From: Marinobacterium halophilum
Lineage (GTDB): Bacteria > Pseudomonadota > Gammaproteobacteria > Pseudomonadales > Balneatricaceae
Assembly (NCBI RefSeq): GCF_003014615.1
Contig: NZ_PYGI01000016.1
Location: 1 to 64,000, forward strand
Length of the DNA: 64,000 nucleotides
Direction of reading: 5' to 3'
The position numbers and the translations under genes are program-made. Numbering within the stretch: the first letter of the stretch is position 1; the number at the start of each line of letters is the position of its first letter. This document shows positions 33,144 to 42,342 of the stretch, in pieces. The notes below the pieces were generated by a model. It did not search any database. It had not been told where the DNA came from and worked only from the letters and a program-made list of their open reading frames with translations.

Positions 33144-34418
33144 TCAGAGGCTGTCGCGTGCCTTAGCGGTTTTGGTGACGCGAGCGGTCTTCACCAGGTT
33201 ATCGCAGATCTGCAGAGTTTCCATGCGGTAGCCGTTGACCTCAAGGCAGACGTTGGCGCTGGGGATCGACTCCAGAATTTCGGTAATCAGGCCGTTCAGC
33301 GTCTTCGGACCATCGGTCGGCAGGTGCCAGTTCAGTGCCTTGTTGACCTCGCGGATATAGGCGCTGCCGTCAATAAAGAAGCTGCCGTCCTCCTGCGGGT
33401 GAATATCCTGATTGGTGGCATCATGGGTGTTGGACAGCTCGCCGACAATCTCTTCCAGAATATCTTCCAGCGTCACAATCCCCTCAATGTCACCATACTC
33501 GTCAACCACAACGCCAATGCGGCGGCTCTGCTTCTGGAAGTTCAGCAGCTGAGTTTGCAGCGGTGTACTTTCGGGGACGAAGTAGGCCTCGTGAACCACC
33601 TGCATGATCGCCGGTTTGGTAACGTTGCCCTGCTGGATCAGCTGCGCCAGGTTGCGCATGTGCAGGATGCCGACGATGTTGTTGATATCGCCACGATATA
33701 CCGGCAGGCGGGTATGACCGGTTTTGGACAACAGATCGAGAATCTGGTCCATCTCCAGATCAAGGTCGATGCCTTCCACCTCGTTGCGCGGAATCATGAT
33801 GTCGTTGACGGTGACTTCGTTAAGTTCCAGCACCCCCAGCAGCATTGACTGGTTGCGGTGTGGCAGCAGTGAACCGGCCTCATGCACGATGGTGCGCAGC
33901 TCTTCGGTACTCAGGTGTTCGTTGCCGGCTTCGTTGACGTTAACGCCGAACAGGCGCAGAAACCCATTGGTAATGCCGTTGATGATCCAGACCAGAGGGT
34001 AGGCCAGGGTAAGCATGGGCTGCAGGATATAGGACGCCGGGAAGGCGATCTTTTCCGGGTGCAGCGCGGCCATGGTTTTGGGCGATACTTCGGCAAAGAT
34101 CAGGATTACCAGGGTCAGGCCAGCGGTGGCGATCATGATGCCGGCGTCACCCCACAGGCGTACCGCAATTACGGTAGCAATGGCGGAGGCCAGAATATTG
34201 ACGAAGTTGTTGCCGATGAGGATCAGGCCAATAAGGCGATCAGGACGTTCCAACAGGCCGCTGGCCTTGCGTGCGGCGCGATGCCCGCTTTTTACCAGAT
34301 GACGCAACCGGTAGCGGTTGAGTGACATCATTCCGGTTTCGGAACTGGAAAAGAAAGCCGAACAAAAAATCAGCAATACCAGAATGGCGGTCAGGGTACT
34401 TAACGACGCATCGTCCAA
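33144..34418 (-). CDS. CNNM/CorC family transporter-like protein (CBS domains)
   Basis: A 424-residue inner-membrane protein of the HlyC/CorC (YfjD) family. An N-terminal DUF21/CNNM membrane domain (about 1-190, with FCSAFFSSSETGMMSLNRYR) is followed by paired CBS domains (about 200-330, DIMIPRNEVEGI, VVDEYGDIEGIVTLEDILEEIVGEL) and a C-terminal CorC_HlyC domain. Members bind Mg-ATP and affect magnesium or cobalt homeostasis. Translation appears to start at TTG 34418. It is followed at the 5' side by ypjD on the same strand. Confidence 0.92.
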   Translation of the reverse strand: MDDASLSTLTAILVLLIFCSAFFSSSETGMMSLNRYRLRHLVKSGHRAARKASGLLERPDRLIGLILIGNNFVNILASAIATVIAVRLWGDAGIMIATAGLTLVILIFAEVSPKTMAALHPEKIAFPASYILQPMLTLAYPLVWIINGITNGFLRLFGVNVNEAGNEHLSTEELRTIVHEAGSLLPHRNQSMLLGVLELNEVTVNDIMIPRNEVEGIDLDLEMDQILDLLSKTGHTRLPVYRGDINNIVGILHMRNLAQLIQQGNVTKPAIMQVVHEAYFVPESTPLQTQLLNFQKQSRRIGVVVDEYGDIEGIVTLEDILEEIVGELSNTHDATNQDIHPQEDGSFFIDGSAYIREVNKALNWHLPTDGPKTLNGLITEILESIPSANVCLEVNGYRMETLQICDNLVKTARVTKTAKARDSL

Positions 34419-34491
34419 GGGACAGGAACCTTATATAAATTCGGGGCGTTCATTTTCTGGTCAGACTGTAGAGCTGTCAAGGTGCAGACGA

Positions 34492-35289
34492 CTACACCTT
34501 CAGTAGCACTTCCAGAACCAGTTTGGAGCCAAAGAAACCGAGCATCAGCAGTACGAACCCCCCGAGTGTCCAGCGTACGGCGGTGCGGCTGCGCCAGCCG
34601 AAGAAGTGGCGACCGGCCAGCAGCGTGGCATAGACCACCCAGGCAATCAGTGAAAGCAGGGTTTTATGAGCCAGATGCTGGGCAAACAGGTTGTCGACAA
34701 ACAGAAAACCGGTGGCCAGCGAGGCGCTGAGCAGGATGAAGCCGGCCCACAGGCTCTCAAACAGCAGCCGTTCCATCATCTGCAGCGGTGGCAGAGAAGC
34801 GACCAGACCGCGGGTATGATGCTGCTTGAGTGCCAGCTCCTGACGGGACAGCAACAGTGCCTGTACGGTGGCGACAGTGAACAGACTGTAGGCCAGCAGG
34901 GAGAGCAGAATATGGGTGATCATGCCGCCGCTGTAAGGCTTGGGCGTGGAGCCGGTGTCAATCACGGCAGCCAGCAGCGCGGTAATGGCGGCCAACGGGA
35001 ATACGCCGATAAACAGGTTGTCGAGCCGCTGGCGCAGGCTGCTGGCCAGAACCAGACCGACCACACCCCAGGCGATCAGCGAGCCGACCGGGAAGAAGCT
35101 CAGATCAATGCCGCCGGGTTGATGCAGCAGTTGGTAGACACTGTAGCCTTGCAGTCCGAAACCCGACACGCCCAGCAAGCGTACCGGCAGGCACAAATTA
35201 TCGTGGTTGCCGGTGGACAGGCGACGCCACTGCAGTCCGGTTGCAACGAGATAGCACAGTGCGGCGATAAGCGTCGTGGTGATCAGCAT
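34492..35289 (-). CDS. ypjD: Inner-membrane protein YpjD (CcsA-like)
   Basis: A 265-residue integral membrane protein of the cytochrome c assembly (CcsA/CcmC) superfamily with about 8 helices. GGMITHILLSLLAYSLFTVATVQALLL and KTLLSLIAWVVYATLLAGRHFFGW carry the conserved histidines. It lies divergent to ffh, as in many gammaproteobacteria, where it is often assigned to haem handling without proof. ATG at 35289 follows AAGGAGG. Confidence 0.9.
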   Translation of the reverse strand: MLITTTLIAALCYLVATGLQWRRLSTGNHDNLCLPVRLLGVSGFGLQGYSVYQLLHQPGGIDLSFFPVGSLIAWGVVGLVLASSLRQRLDNLFIGVFPLAAITALLAAVIDTGSTPKPYSGGMITHILLSLLAYSLFTVATVQALLLSRQELALKQHHTRGLVASLPPLQMMERLLFESLWAGFILLSASLATGFLFVDNLFAQHLAHKTLLSLIAWVVYATLLAGRHFFGWRSRTAVRWTLGGFVLLMLGFFGSKLVLEVLLKV

Positions 35290-35350
35290 CCATATCCTCC
35301 TTAGATGGCGGCTAAGTGTGGCACAAATGCGGGGGGGAAGAAATATAAGG

Positions 35351-35379
35351 TGCCCCCCGGGTGAGGGCTCCTGTATAAT
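35351..35379 (+). promoter_or_regulatory. Likely ffh promoter
   Basis: A perfect TATAAT (35374-35379) lies 64 bp before the ffh ATG. The -35 at 17-bp spacing is poor (TGCCCC), so activity may depend on flanking bases. Confidence 0.5.
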
Positions 35380-35442
35380 ATGTCGCCAAAGCGTTTACAG
35401 GCAGGTGCCGGGAGGGTAACTGCCGGCAGATAGGGGTATTCG

Positions 35443-36825
35443 ATGTTTGATAATCTGACAGAACGACTTACACAGACGCTGCGCACTGTGACCGGTCAGG
35501 CGAAGCTGACCGAAGACAACATCAAGGGCACTCTGCGTGAGGTCCGGATGGCGCTGCTGGAAGCGGATGTTGCGCTGCCGGTCGTGAAAGCGTTCATCAA
35601 CAGCGTCAAGGAACGCGCTGTCGGTCAGGAGGTCAGCAAGAGCCTGAGCCCCGGTCAGGTGTTCGTCAAAATTGTTAATGAAGAACTGGTTCGGGTCATG
35701 GGCGAAGCCAATGCCGAACTCGATCTGGCGACGACACCCCCCGCGGTGCTGATGATGGCAGGCCTGCAGGGTGCAGGTAAAACCACCTCCGTGGCCAAGT
35801 TGGCGCGTTTCCTCAAAGAGCGCAAGAAAAAGAAAGTACTGGTGGTCTCGGCCGATATCTACCGGCCTGCTGCGATCCGTCAGCTGGAAACCCTGGCTGG
35901 AGAAGTGGGCGTCGAGTTCTTCCCCTCCAGCGCCGACCAGGATCCGGTCTTCATTGCCGAACAGGCGATTCAGCATGCGCGGGTGAAAGCCTTCGATGTA
36001 TTGATTCTTGATACCGCTGGCCGCCTGCATGTCGATGAAGACATGATGGGCGAGATCAAGCGCCTGCACGGTGCGGTCAAGCCGGTCGAAACCCTGTTCG
36101 TGGTCGACTCCATGACCGGTCAGGACGCGGCCAATACCGCGCGCGCCTTCAACGAAGTGCTGCCGCTGACCGGTGTCATCCTGACCAAAACCGATGGTGA
36201 TGCGCGTGGGGGTGCGGCACTGTCCGTGCGTCATATTACCGGCAAACCGATCAAGTTCCTGGGTATCGGTGAAAAGACCGACGCACTGGAGCCGTTCCAC
36301 CCCGATCGAGTGGCTTCCCGTATCCTCGGCATGGGCGACGTACTGTCGCTGATTGAGGAAGCCGAGCACAAGATCGACAAGGACAAGGCGGAGAAATTTG
36401 CCAAGAAGATCACCAAGGGCAAGGGTTTTGACCTTGAGGACTTCCGCGAACAGATCCAGCAGATGCAAAACATGGGCGGCATGATGTCGATGCTGGAGAA
36501 GCTGCCCGGCATGGGTCAGATGGCTCAGGCGGCGCAAACGGCGCAGGCCGAGAAAGGCATCCAGCAGATGTGTACCATCATCAACTCGATGACGCCGCAT
36601 GAGCGTCGACACCCGGATGTCATTTCAGGCTCGCGCAAGCGCCGTATCGCGATGGGCTCCGGTACCCAGATTCAGGATATCAACCGTCTGCTCAAGCAGC
36701 ACAAGCAGATGGCGAAGATGATGAAAAAATTCGGTTCCAAATCCGGCATGGCCAAGTTGGCCCGTGGCATGAAAGGCATGATGCCGCCGGGTATGGGTGG
36801 CGGTGGTGGTTTCCCGCGCATGTGA
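35443..36825 (+). CDS. ffh: Signal recognition particle protein Ffh
   Basis: This 460-residue GTPase delivers nascent membrane proteins to FtsY and SecYEG. The N domain (about 1-90) is followed by the G domain with GLQGAGKTTS (near residue 107), DTAGRLHVDE and TKTDGDARGG. The methionine-rich M domain (about 300-460) has the RNA-binding motif GSGTQIQDINRLLKQ and a Gly/Met-rich tail. Transcribed alone, divergent from ypjD, with the rpsP operon downstream. Confidence 0.97.
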   Translation: MFDNLTERLTQTLRTVTGQAKLTEDNIKGTLREVRMALLEADVALPVVKAFINSVKERAVGQEVSKSLSPGQVFVKIVNEELVRVMGEANAELDLATTPPAVLMMAGLQGAGKTTSVAKLARFLKERKKKKVLVVSADIYRPAAIRQLETLAGEVGVEFFPSSADQDPVFIAEQAIQHARVKAFDVLILDTAGRLHVDEDMMGEIKRLHGAVKPVETLFVVDSMTGQDAANTARAFNEVLPLTGVILTKTDGDARGGAALSVRHITGKPIKFLGIGEKTDALEPFHPDRVASRILGMGDVLSLIEEAEHKIDKDKAEKFAKKITKGKGFDLEDFREQIQQMQNMGGMMSMLEKLPGMGQMAQAAQTAQAEKGIQQMCTIINSMTPHERRHPDVISGSRKRRIAMGSGTQIQDINRLLKQHKQMAKMMKKFGSKSGMAKLARGMKGMMPPGMGGGGGFPRM

Positions 36826-36868
36826 TGTCGGGTTCGACTGTCTAAAAACTGAGCTTTTAGCTTTCAAC

Positions 36869-36898
36869 GGGCGGTGGTTTCACGTAAAATTGCCGCCC
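36869..36898 (+). other. Inverted repeat between ffh and rpsP
   Basis: GGGCGG (36869-36874) pairs with CCGCCC (36893-36898) across an 18-base loop and is followed by a T-rich stretch (TGTTTGATTT). It could weakly terminate ffh transcripts or fold in the rpsP leader. The 180-bp gap must also hold the rpsP operon promoter, which I cannot place. Confidence 0.35.
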
Positions 36899-37005
36899 TG
36901 TTTGATTTGGCCTTTGTTTGCCTGGGCAGTGTAGCCGGGGAAACGAAGAAACAAGAACGATGGGCGATCCTAAAACCCATCCAGCGAAATAAAGGGGTCC
37001 AGCGC

Positions 37006-37257
37006 ATGGTCACTATTCGTTTGTCTCGTGGTGGCGCTAAAAAGCGTCCGTTTTATCACATCACCGTAGCTGATTCACGCAACGCGCGTGATGGCCGCTT
37101 TATCGAGCGGATCGGTTTCTTCAACCCGGTTGCACGTGGTCAGGAAGAGCGCCTGCGCGTTAACCTGGAACGTGTAGAGTACTGGGTTGGCAAGGGTGCT
37201 CAGACATCTGAGCGTGTTGCTCAGCTGCTGAAAGACGCACGCAAAGCAGCAGTATAA
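37006..37257 (+). CDS. rpsP: 30S ribosomal protein S16
   Basis: An 83-residue ribosomal protein. [39 protein letters not shown] and the C-terminal [13 protein letters not shown] match the bS16 family along its whole length. ATG at 37006 is the family start. First gene of the rpsP-rimM-trmD-rplS operon. Confidence 0.98.
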   Translation: MVTIRLSRGGAKKRPFYHITVADSRNARDGRFIERIGFFNPVARGQEERLRVNLERVEYWVGKGAQTSERVAQLLKDARKAAV

Positions 37258-37272
37258 GGTCGGATACAGGTC

Positions 37273-37812
37273 GTGTCAGTGAACAGTGAACAACCAGAGC
37301 AATACGTAGTCCTGGGGCGTTTCACCTCTCCCTATGGCGTCAAGGGCTGGATCAAGGTCCATTCCTATACTGACCCTATGGAGAACATGCTGAACTACAG
37401 CCCGTGGCTGGTGGAGTCTGACGGGCAGAAAGTGCCGGTCAAACTGGAAGCTGGCAAGCGCCACGGGAAAGGCCTGGTCGCCAAATTGGCCGGTGTGAAT
37501 ACTCCGGAAGAGGCCAGACTCTGGCATGGGCGCGAAATTGTCGTGCCGAAGTCAGAACTGCCTGACCTGGAGACCGGTGAGTATTACTGGAGCCAGCTGG
37601 AAAACCTGTTGGTTTACACCGAATCCGGCGTGTTGCTGGGTCGGGTAAGCCACCTGATGGAAACCGGTTCGAATGATGTTCTGGTGGTCAAAGGTAATGC
37701 CGAGAGTCTCGATCGCAATGAGCGGTTGATTCCATGGCTGCCCGATCAGGTGGTTAAAGAAATTGATCTTGATGCAGGCACGATGCGGGTCGATTGGGAC
37801 CCGGATTTCTGA
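37273..37812 (+). CDS. rimM: Ribosome maturation factor RimM
   Basis: A 179-residue protein with two domains. The N-terminal barrel (VVLGRFTSPYGVKGWIKVHSY) is typical of RimM. The C-terminal PRC barrel begins at about residue 95 (GEYYWSQLENLLVYTESGVLLG) and ends with IPWLPDQVVKEIDLDAG. It binds S19 and helps mature the 30S head. GTG start; 15 bp after rpsP. Confidence 0.96.
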   Translation: MSVNSEQPEQYVVLGRFTSPYGVKGWIKVHSYTDPMENMLNYSPWLVESDGQKVPVKLEAGKRHGKGLVAKLAGVNTPEEARLWHGREIVVPKSELPDLETGEYYWSQLENLLVYTESGVLLGRVSHLMETGSNDVLVVKGNAESLDRNERLIPWLPDQVVKEIDLDAGTMRVDWDPDF

Positions 37813-37815
37813 GTG

Positions 37816-38574
37816 ATGTGGTTCGGGATTGTCAGTCTGTTTCCGGAAATGTTCGAAGCGGTTACCCGCTACGGCGTGACGGGACGGGCAGTGCGCAATG
37901 GTCTGGTCGAAGTGGAATGCTGGAGTCCCCGTGACTTCACCCACGATCGACATCGTACCGTGGATGATCGCCCTTATGGCGGTGGCCCCGGTATGTTGAT
38001 GAAAGTACAGCCATTGCGTGATGCGATTCAGGCAGCGAAAGCTGCGGCCGGGGCCGATGCCCGGGTCATTTACCTGTCACCTCAGGGACGTCGTCTGGAT
38101 CAGGCTGGTGTAAGTGAACTGGCAGCCTGCGACAAGCTGATTCTCGTAGCCGGACGTTATGAAGGTATCGACGAGCGTCTGTTGCACAGCGAGATCGACG
38201 AGGAATGGTCTCTCGGAGACTTTGTCCTCAGCGGCGGCGAGCTGCCGGCGATGGTGATGGTGGATGCGGTGTCTCGAATGATTCCGGGCGTGCTCGGACA
38301 TCAGGACTCGGCAACCGAGGATTCCTTCTTTGAAGGGCTTCTGGACTGCCCTCACTACACCCGGCCTGAAGAACTGGAGGGTCAGCGGGTACCTGCGGTG
38401 TTGCTCAGTGGCAACCATGCAGAGATCAAGCGCTGGCGCATGCAGCAACAGTTGGGTCGGACCTGGGAACGGCGTCCTGACCTGCTGGACAAGATCGAAT
38501 TGAGCCCGGAACAGCAGACGTTGTTAAGCGAATATATCCGCACGGCCCAAGGGGCTGGCGGTAGCAATATTTAG
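37816..38574 (+). CDS. trmD: tRNA (guanine-37 N1) methyltransferase TrmD
   Basis: A 252-residue SPOUT-class enzyme that methylates G37 next to the anticodon and prevents frameshifting. It starts [13 protein letters not shown]. It has [24 protein letters not shown], and the knotted SAM site [14 protein letters not shown] and [20 protein letters not shown] at 37816 is preferred to GTG 37813. Third gene of the operon. Confidence 0.97.
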   Translation: MWFGIVSLFPEMFEAVTRYGVTGRAVRNGLVEVECWSPRDFTHDRHRTVDDRPYGGGPGMLMKVQPLRDAIQAAKAAAGADARVIYLSPQGRRLDQAGVSELAACDKLILVAGRYEGIDERLLHSEIDEEWSLGDFVLSGGELPAMVMVDAVSRMIPGVLGHQDSATEDSFFEGLLDCPHYTRPEELEGQRVPAVLLSGNHAEIKRWRMQQQLGRTWERRPDLLDKIELSPEQQTLLSEYIRTAQGAGGSNI

Positions 38575-38583
38575 GAGCGAGCA

Positions 38584-38940
38584 ATGAGCAACAATAGCCT
38601 GATTATTCAGCAGATCGAAGCTGAACAGATGAGCAAAGAAATCCCGGCTTTTGCACCGGGTGATACCGTAGTCGTACAGGTACGCGTAGTAGAAGGCGCT
38701 CGTAGCCGTCTGCAGGCGTTCGAAGGCGTCGTACTGGGCAAGCGTAACCGCGGCCTGAACTCTGCTTTCACCGTACGTAAAATCTCTCACGGTGTAGGCG
38801 TTGAGCGTACTTTCCAGACCTTCAGCCCGACTGTTGAACAGATCGAAGTGAAGCGTCGCGGTGACGTACGTCAGGCGAAACTGTACTACCTGCGTGAGCG
38901 TAGCGGTAAATCTGCACGTATCAAGGAAAAGCTGGGCTGA
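38584..38940 (+). CDS. rplS: 50S ribosomal protein L19
   Basis: A 118-residue protein at the 30S-50S interface. [34 protein letters not shown] and [13 protein letters not shown] are full-length bL19 matches, ending [13 protein letters not shown]. Last gene of the operon, followed by a strong terminator. Confidence 0.98.
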   Translation: MSNNSLIIQQIEAEQMSKEIPAFAPGDTVVVQVRVVEGARSRLQAFEGVVLGKRNRGLNSAFTVRKISHGVGVERTFQTFSPTVEQIEVKRRGDVRQAKLYYLRERSGKSARIKEKLG

Positions 38941-38968
38941 GGTTTACCTCACTCATCGATCCGAAAAA

Positions 38969-38995
38969 AAGGCAGCCTTTATGGCTGCCTTTTTT
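38969..38995 (+). terminator. Rho-independent terminator after rplS
   Basis: AAGGCAGCC-TTTAT-GGCTGCCTT, a 9-bp stem with A-run before and T-run after, usable in both directions. Confidence 0.95.
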
Positions 38996-39080
38996 GTTGA
39001 TCTGGATGCTCGCCATTTCGGGGCATAGCTTCTAGAATCGTGTGTTCTGAATAGCAACTGAATGGATGGCGGGGTGTTGC

Positions 39081-40481
39081 ATGCGCAGGCTGGGGACATG
39101 GCTTGGAGCGGGGGTGCTGGTTGCGGCTGCGGTGTATGGCACCTACTGGTATCAGGTTAAGAATAAAGTGGATGAGCTTGCGGAGCAGCTCGCGCCGTTT
39201 GCCGATGTTCAATACGGCACCATTTATGCGCACCCGAATGGCACGGTCGGTGTCAATGCGTTAAGCATTACCCCGCTGGCCATGCATGCGCCGATCAGCA
39301 TCAGTCAGGTACGCATACGTGCTGGTACACCGTTTGACCTGTTGCTGGGCAGTGATGAGCCCCCCGAAGAGCTGTTCGTGACGCTGGCGGGTGTAGAGCA
39401 GAGCATGGAGTCGGCGTTTTTCCACGAGCTGCAAAAGCAGATGGACCTGGTGCGTGAGGCCAACCCTCTGTACATCAGTCCGGCTGCGCTAGGCTGTGGC
39501 AATATCCGTCAGTTTGATGTCAACGCCGTGCGCATGATGGGATATCGTGATCTGGAGATGGATGTTGAGCTGCACTATCGCGGCGATGACGTTGCGCGCA
39601 AGATCACTTTTGAGGCCATGGTAGATGTGCGCAACATGGGCGAAACGCGGATGAAAATGGCGTTCAGTGCCGACCCTCGGCAGTTGAAGAACCCACTGAT
39701 GGCGACAGGCAGTGCACGCCTGGATGCCTTCGAGGTTGACTATCGGGATACCGGATACAACCAGCGTCTGACCAGCCTGTGTGCACGTGAAGCCGAAATG
39801 CAGCCAGCGACCTATCGCCGTCATCATCATGAGCTGTTTGCGCGCTGGGTTGAGGTCAACGGTATCGAATTGCCCGACGCCTGGATGGCGGCCTATGCCG
39901 ATTTGCAGCAGAATGGTGCCCGGATGTCGCTTGCACTTACGCCGATTGGCGGCTTTGGTTCGGCCGAAATGATGGTGATGTCGGACGATCCGCGTTATCT
40001 GATCGAGAAGCTTAATCCGAGTGTGACCATCAATGATACGGCGCTTGATCTGAACGGCGTGCAGTGGAATGAATTGCTGGTTCAGGTTGCCCAGGCAGGC
40101 AGTGGTACGCGGGTGGCCCGTGAACGTCAGCCGGTACCTGTAGTTGATGAAGTGGTAGCCGAAGAGGTCGTTGAAGCGGTGGTGGATGCTGACGCGAGTG
40201 CAGTCACAGTCACTGAGCCGGTAGAGACTGCTGCACCGGTGACGAAGATCACGCGAGTGGCAAAACCCCGAGCCAAAAGCTTCCAGGAGACGCCGGTGGC
40301 CAAACTGGGCGGCCACGTCGGTGCGCATGTCAGAATTTTCACCTACTTCGGCAATGATGTTGAAGGTCGTCTGGTGGCAGTCGACGCGGACGGGATTCGG
40401 GTGGAGCAGCGGCTGGCTCAGGGCATGGCCGAATACCCGCTTGAATATGCCCGGATTCAACAGGTCGAGGTCTATCGTTGA
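39081..40481 (+). CDS. Membrane-anchored protein of unknown function with Sm-like C-terminus
   Basis: A 466-residue protein. An N-terminal membrane anchor (LGAGVLVAAAVYGTYWY) puts the bulk in the periplasm or, less likely, the cytoplasm. Residues about 25-330 form a beta-rich domain resembling AsmA/YdgA-type proteins in layout, without clear identity. A Val/Glu-rich linker (about 345-400, VVDEVVAEEVVEAVVDAD) follows. The last 60 residues (GGHVGAHVRIFTYFGNDVEG, then VEQR and YPLEYARIQQVEVYR) look like a small SH3/Sm-like barrel. ATG at 39081 has GGGGTG upstream. The end overlaps the xerD start by 4 bp. Function unknown. Confidence 0.75.
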   Translation: MRRLGTWLGAGVLVAAAVYGTYWYQVKNKVDELAEQLAPFADVQYGTIYAHPNGTVGVNALSITPLAMHAPISISQVRIRAGTPFDLLLGSDEPPEELFVTLAGVEQSMESAFFHELQKQMDLVREANPLYISPAALGCGNIRQFDVNAVRMMGYRDLEMDVELHYRGDDVARKITFEAMVDVRNMGETRMKMAFSADPRQLKNPLMATGSARLDAFEVDYRDTGYNQRLTSLCAREAEMQPATYRRHHHELFARWVEVNGIELPDAWMAAYADLQQNGARMSLALTPIGGFGSAEMMVMSDDPRYLIEKLNPSVTINDTALDLNGVQWNELLVQVAQAGSGTRVARERQPVPVVDEVVAEEVVEAVVDADASAVTVTEPVETAAPVTKITRVAKPRAKSFQETPVAKLGGHVGAHVRIFTYFGNDVEGRLVAVDADGIRVEQRLAQGMAEYPLEYARIQQVEVYR

Positions 40482-41407
40482 ATCAGGATCAGCGGCGCTC
40501 GGCGGTATTGCCTTGCGCCGAGGATGTTGAACAGATCGAAGCCTGGATTAATGTGCTCTGGTTGGAAAAGGGGCTCAGCGATAACTCGCTGGCCTCCTAC
40601 CGGCGTGACTTGCGCCAGTATGCCGTCTGGTTGAATGCTCGCCAGCATTGCCTGCGTGAGGCGGGCCGTAACCCGCTGCAGCAGTACCTCAACTGGCGCC
40701 TTGAGCAGCAGCTCAAGAGCAGCTCCACATCGCGTTTGTTGTCCTGTTTGCGCGGTTTTTACCGTTTCCTGTTGCGTGAAGGCCAGATCAGTATCGATCC
40801 GACGCTGAATCTGGATAACCCCCGTACGTCTCGGCCGTTGCCCAAGACCCTGACCGAGGAGGACGTTGAAGCCCTGCTGGCTGCGCCGGACACTGGTGAG
40901 CGTCTCGGCTTGCGTGATCGCACCATGCTGGAACTGCTCTACGCCACCGGACTCAGGGTCAGTGAGCTGATCGGTCTGCAGCTGGAACAGATCAATCAGC
41001 GCCTTGGCGTCATCCGCGTTGTGGGCAAGGGTGACAAGGAGCGCTTGGTGCCGGTGGGGGATGAAGCGCTACGCTGGGTGAAAAACTACCTGGCGACGGG
41101 GCGCCCGGCACTGGTGCGGGATATTCGTGAGGAAGCGCTTTTCCTCAGCCAGCGCGGGCAGATGATGACGCGGCAGACTTTCTGGTACCGGGTTAAACGC
41201 TATGCGTTGGAAAGCGGGATCGACAAGCCGCTGTCACCGCACGTGTTGCGCCATGCGTTTGCGACGCATCTGCTCAACCATGGTGCAGATTTGCGTGTGG
41301 TGCAGATGTTGCTGGGCCACAGTGATCTATCGACCACGCAGATCTATACCCATGTGGCCAGCCACCGGTTGCAGTCGTTGCATCAGGAACACCATCCGCG
41401 TGGCTAG
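40478..41407 (+). CDS. xerD: Chromosome dimer resolvase XerD
   Basis: This 309-residue tyrosine recombinase acts with XerC at dif. Catalytic set: R160 (YATGLRVSELIGL), K184 (GKGDKERLVP), H255/R258 (SPHVLRHAFATHLL), H281 (LGHSDLS) and Y290 (TTQIYTHV). An N-terminal core-binding domain covers about residues 15-105. It uses TTG at 40478, overlapping the previous stop. The neighbour dsbC downstream supports xerD over xerC. Confidence 0.95.
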   Translation: MNQDQRRSAVLPCAEDVEQIEAWINVLWLEKGLSDNSLASYRRDLRQYAVWLNARQHCLREAGRNPLQQYLNWRLEQQLKSSSTSRLLSCLRGFYRFLLREGQISIDPTLNLDNPRTSRPLPKTLTEEDVEALLAAPDTGERLGLRDRTMLELLYATGLRVSELIGLQLEQINQRLGVIRVVGKGDKERLVPVGDEALRWVKNYLATGRPALVRDIREEALFLSQRGQMMTRQTFWYRVKRYALESGIDKPLSPHVLRHAFATHLLNHGADLRVVQMLLGHSDLSTTQIYTHVASHRLQSLHQEHHPRG

Positions 41408-41468
41408 GAACTAAACCGGCCTGTTATGATCACAGGCGTATAACCCGAATTTATTATCGAGGCTCCTC

Positions 41469-42203
41469 ATGAGATCTACCACTCTGACATCGGCGATGAT
41501 GCTGGTCCTGACAGGTTCTGTTTGGGCAGCAGATACGGCTGAAGATAATATCCGCCAGCAACTGGGTCAGGTTGATAGCCGACTGCAGGTAAAAAGTGTC
41601 GAACCGGCACCGGTAGCAGGCCTGTACGAGGTCGTACTCAGCAGCGGCGAGACCTTGTATGCCGATATGAAGGGCGAGTACCTGCTGGCGGGGCAGCTGT
41701 TTCGGGTCGATACCGAACAGGGGCTGGTCAACCTGACCGAAGAAAAACGTAACCTGGCCCGCCAGAGCGCTATCGAGTCACTGGATGCAGCGGATATGGT
41801 GGTGTACGCCCCGCAGGGCGAAGTGAAAGCGACGTTGCATGTGTTTACCGATGTCGACTGCCCGTATTGTCACAAGCTGCATGAAGAGGTGCCAGCGCTG
41901 AATAAAATGGGCGTGCAGGTGAACTATCTTGCCTTCCCGCGCGGTGGCCCCGGATCTGCGGCACACAACAAGATGCAAACCATCTGGTGCGCCACGGATG
42001 ATGAGCGCCGGGCGCGTATGGATGCCGCCAAATCGGGTGAGCGTCTGTCGGCCGAGACCTGCGACAACCCGGTGCTGGACCAGTACATGCTGGGGCAGAA
42101 GCTGGGCGTGACTGGTACGCCGGCACTGATTCTGGACGATGGCACTCTGCTGCCGGGCTACATGCCTGCAGCGCGTTTGCAGCAGATACTGAAGCTTAAT
42201 TGA
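41469..42203 (+). CDS. dsbC: Thiol:disulfide interchange protein DsbC
   Basis: A 244-residue periplasmic isomerase that repairs wrong disulfides. The signal peptide is the first 20 residues (ends SVWA). A dimerisation domain (about 20-85) and a thioredoxin domain with CPYC at 131-134 (FTDVDCPYCHKLHEE) follow. A second cysteine pair (WCATDDE ... ETCDNP) and the cis-proline TGTPALIL are present. Lies between xerD and hom, the conserved order. Confidence 0.96.
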   Translation: MRSTTLTSAMMLVLTGSVWAADTAEDNIRQQLGQVDSRLQVKSVEPAPVAGLYEVVLSSGETLYADMKGEYLLAGQLFRVDTEQGLVNLTEEKRNLARQSAIESLDAADMVVYAPQGEVKATLHVFTDVDCPYCHKLHEEVPALNKMGVQVNYLAFPRGGPGSAAHNKMQTIWCATDDERRARMDAAKSGERLSAETCDNPVLDQYMLGQKLGVTGTPALILDDGTLLPGYMPAARLQQILKLN

Positions 42204-42234
42204 TCAACTGATCCGGCGTTATCAGCGATCACAG

Positions 42235-42267
42235 AGGCGGGCATACATAGAGTATGACCCGCCTTTT
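42235..42267 (+). terminator. Terminator between dsbC and hom
   Basis: AGGCGGG pairs with CCCGCCT and inner ATAC with GTAT, with small bulges, followed by TTTT. The stem is imperfect but well placed. Confidence 0.7.
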
Positions 42268-42342
42268 CGCTATACTGGAGCCCATTTTTTGACCGCCACG
42301 AGGCGGTGACTGATCTGACGGAACAATCTGCGAGGTGTTGGC

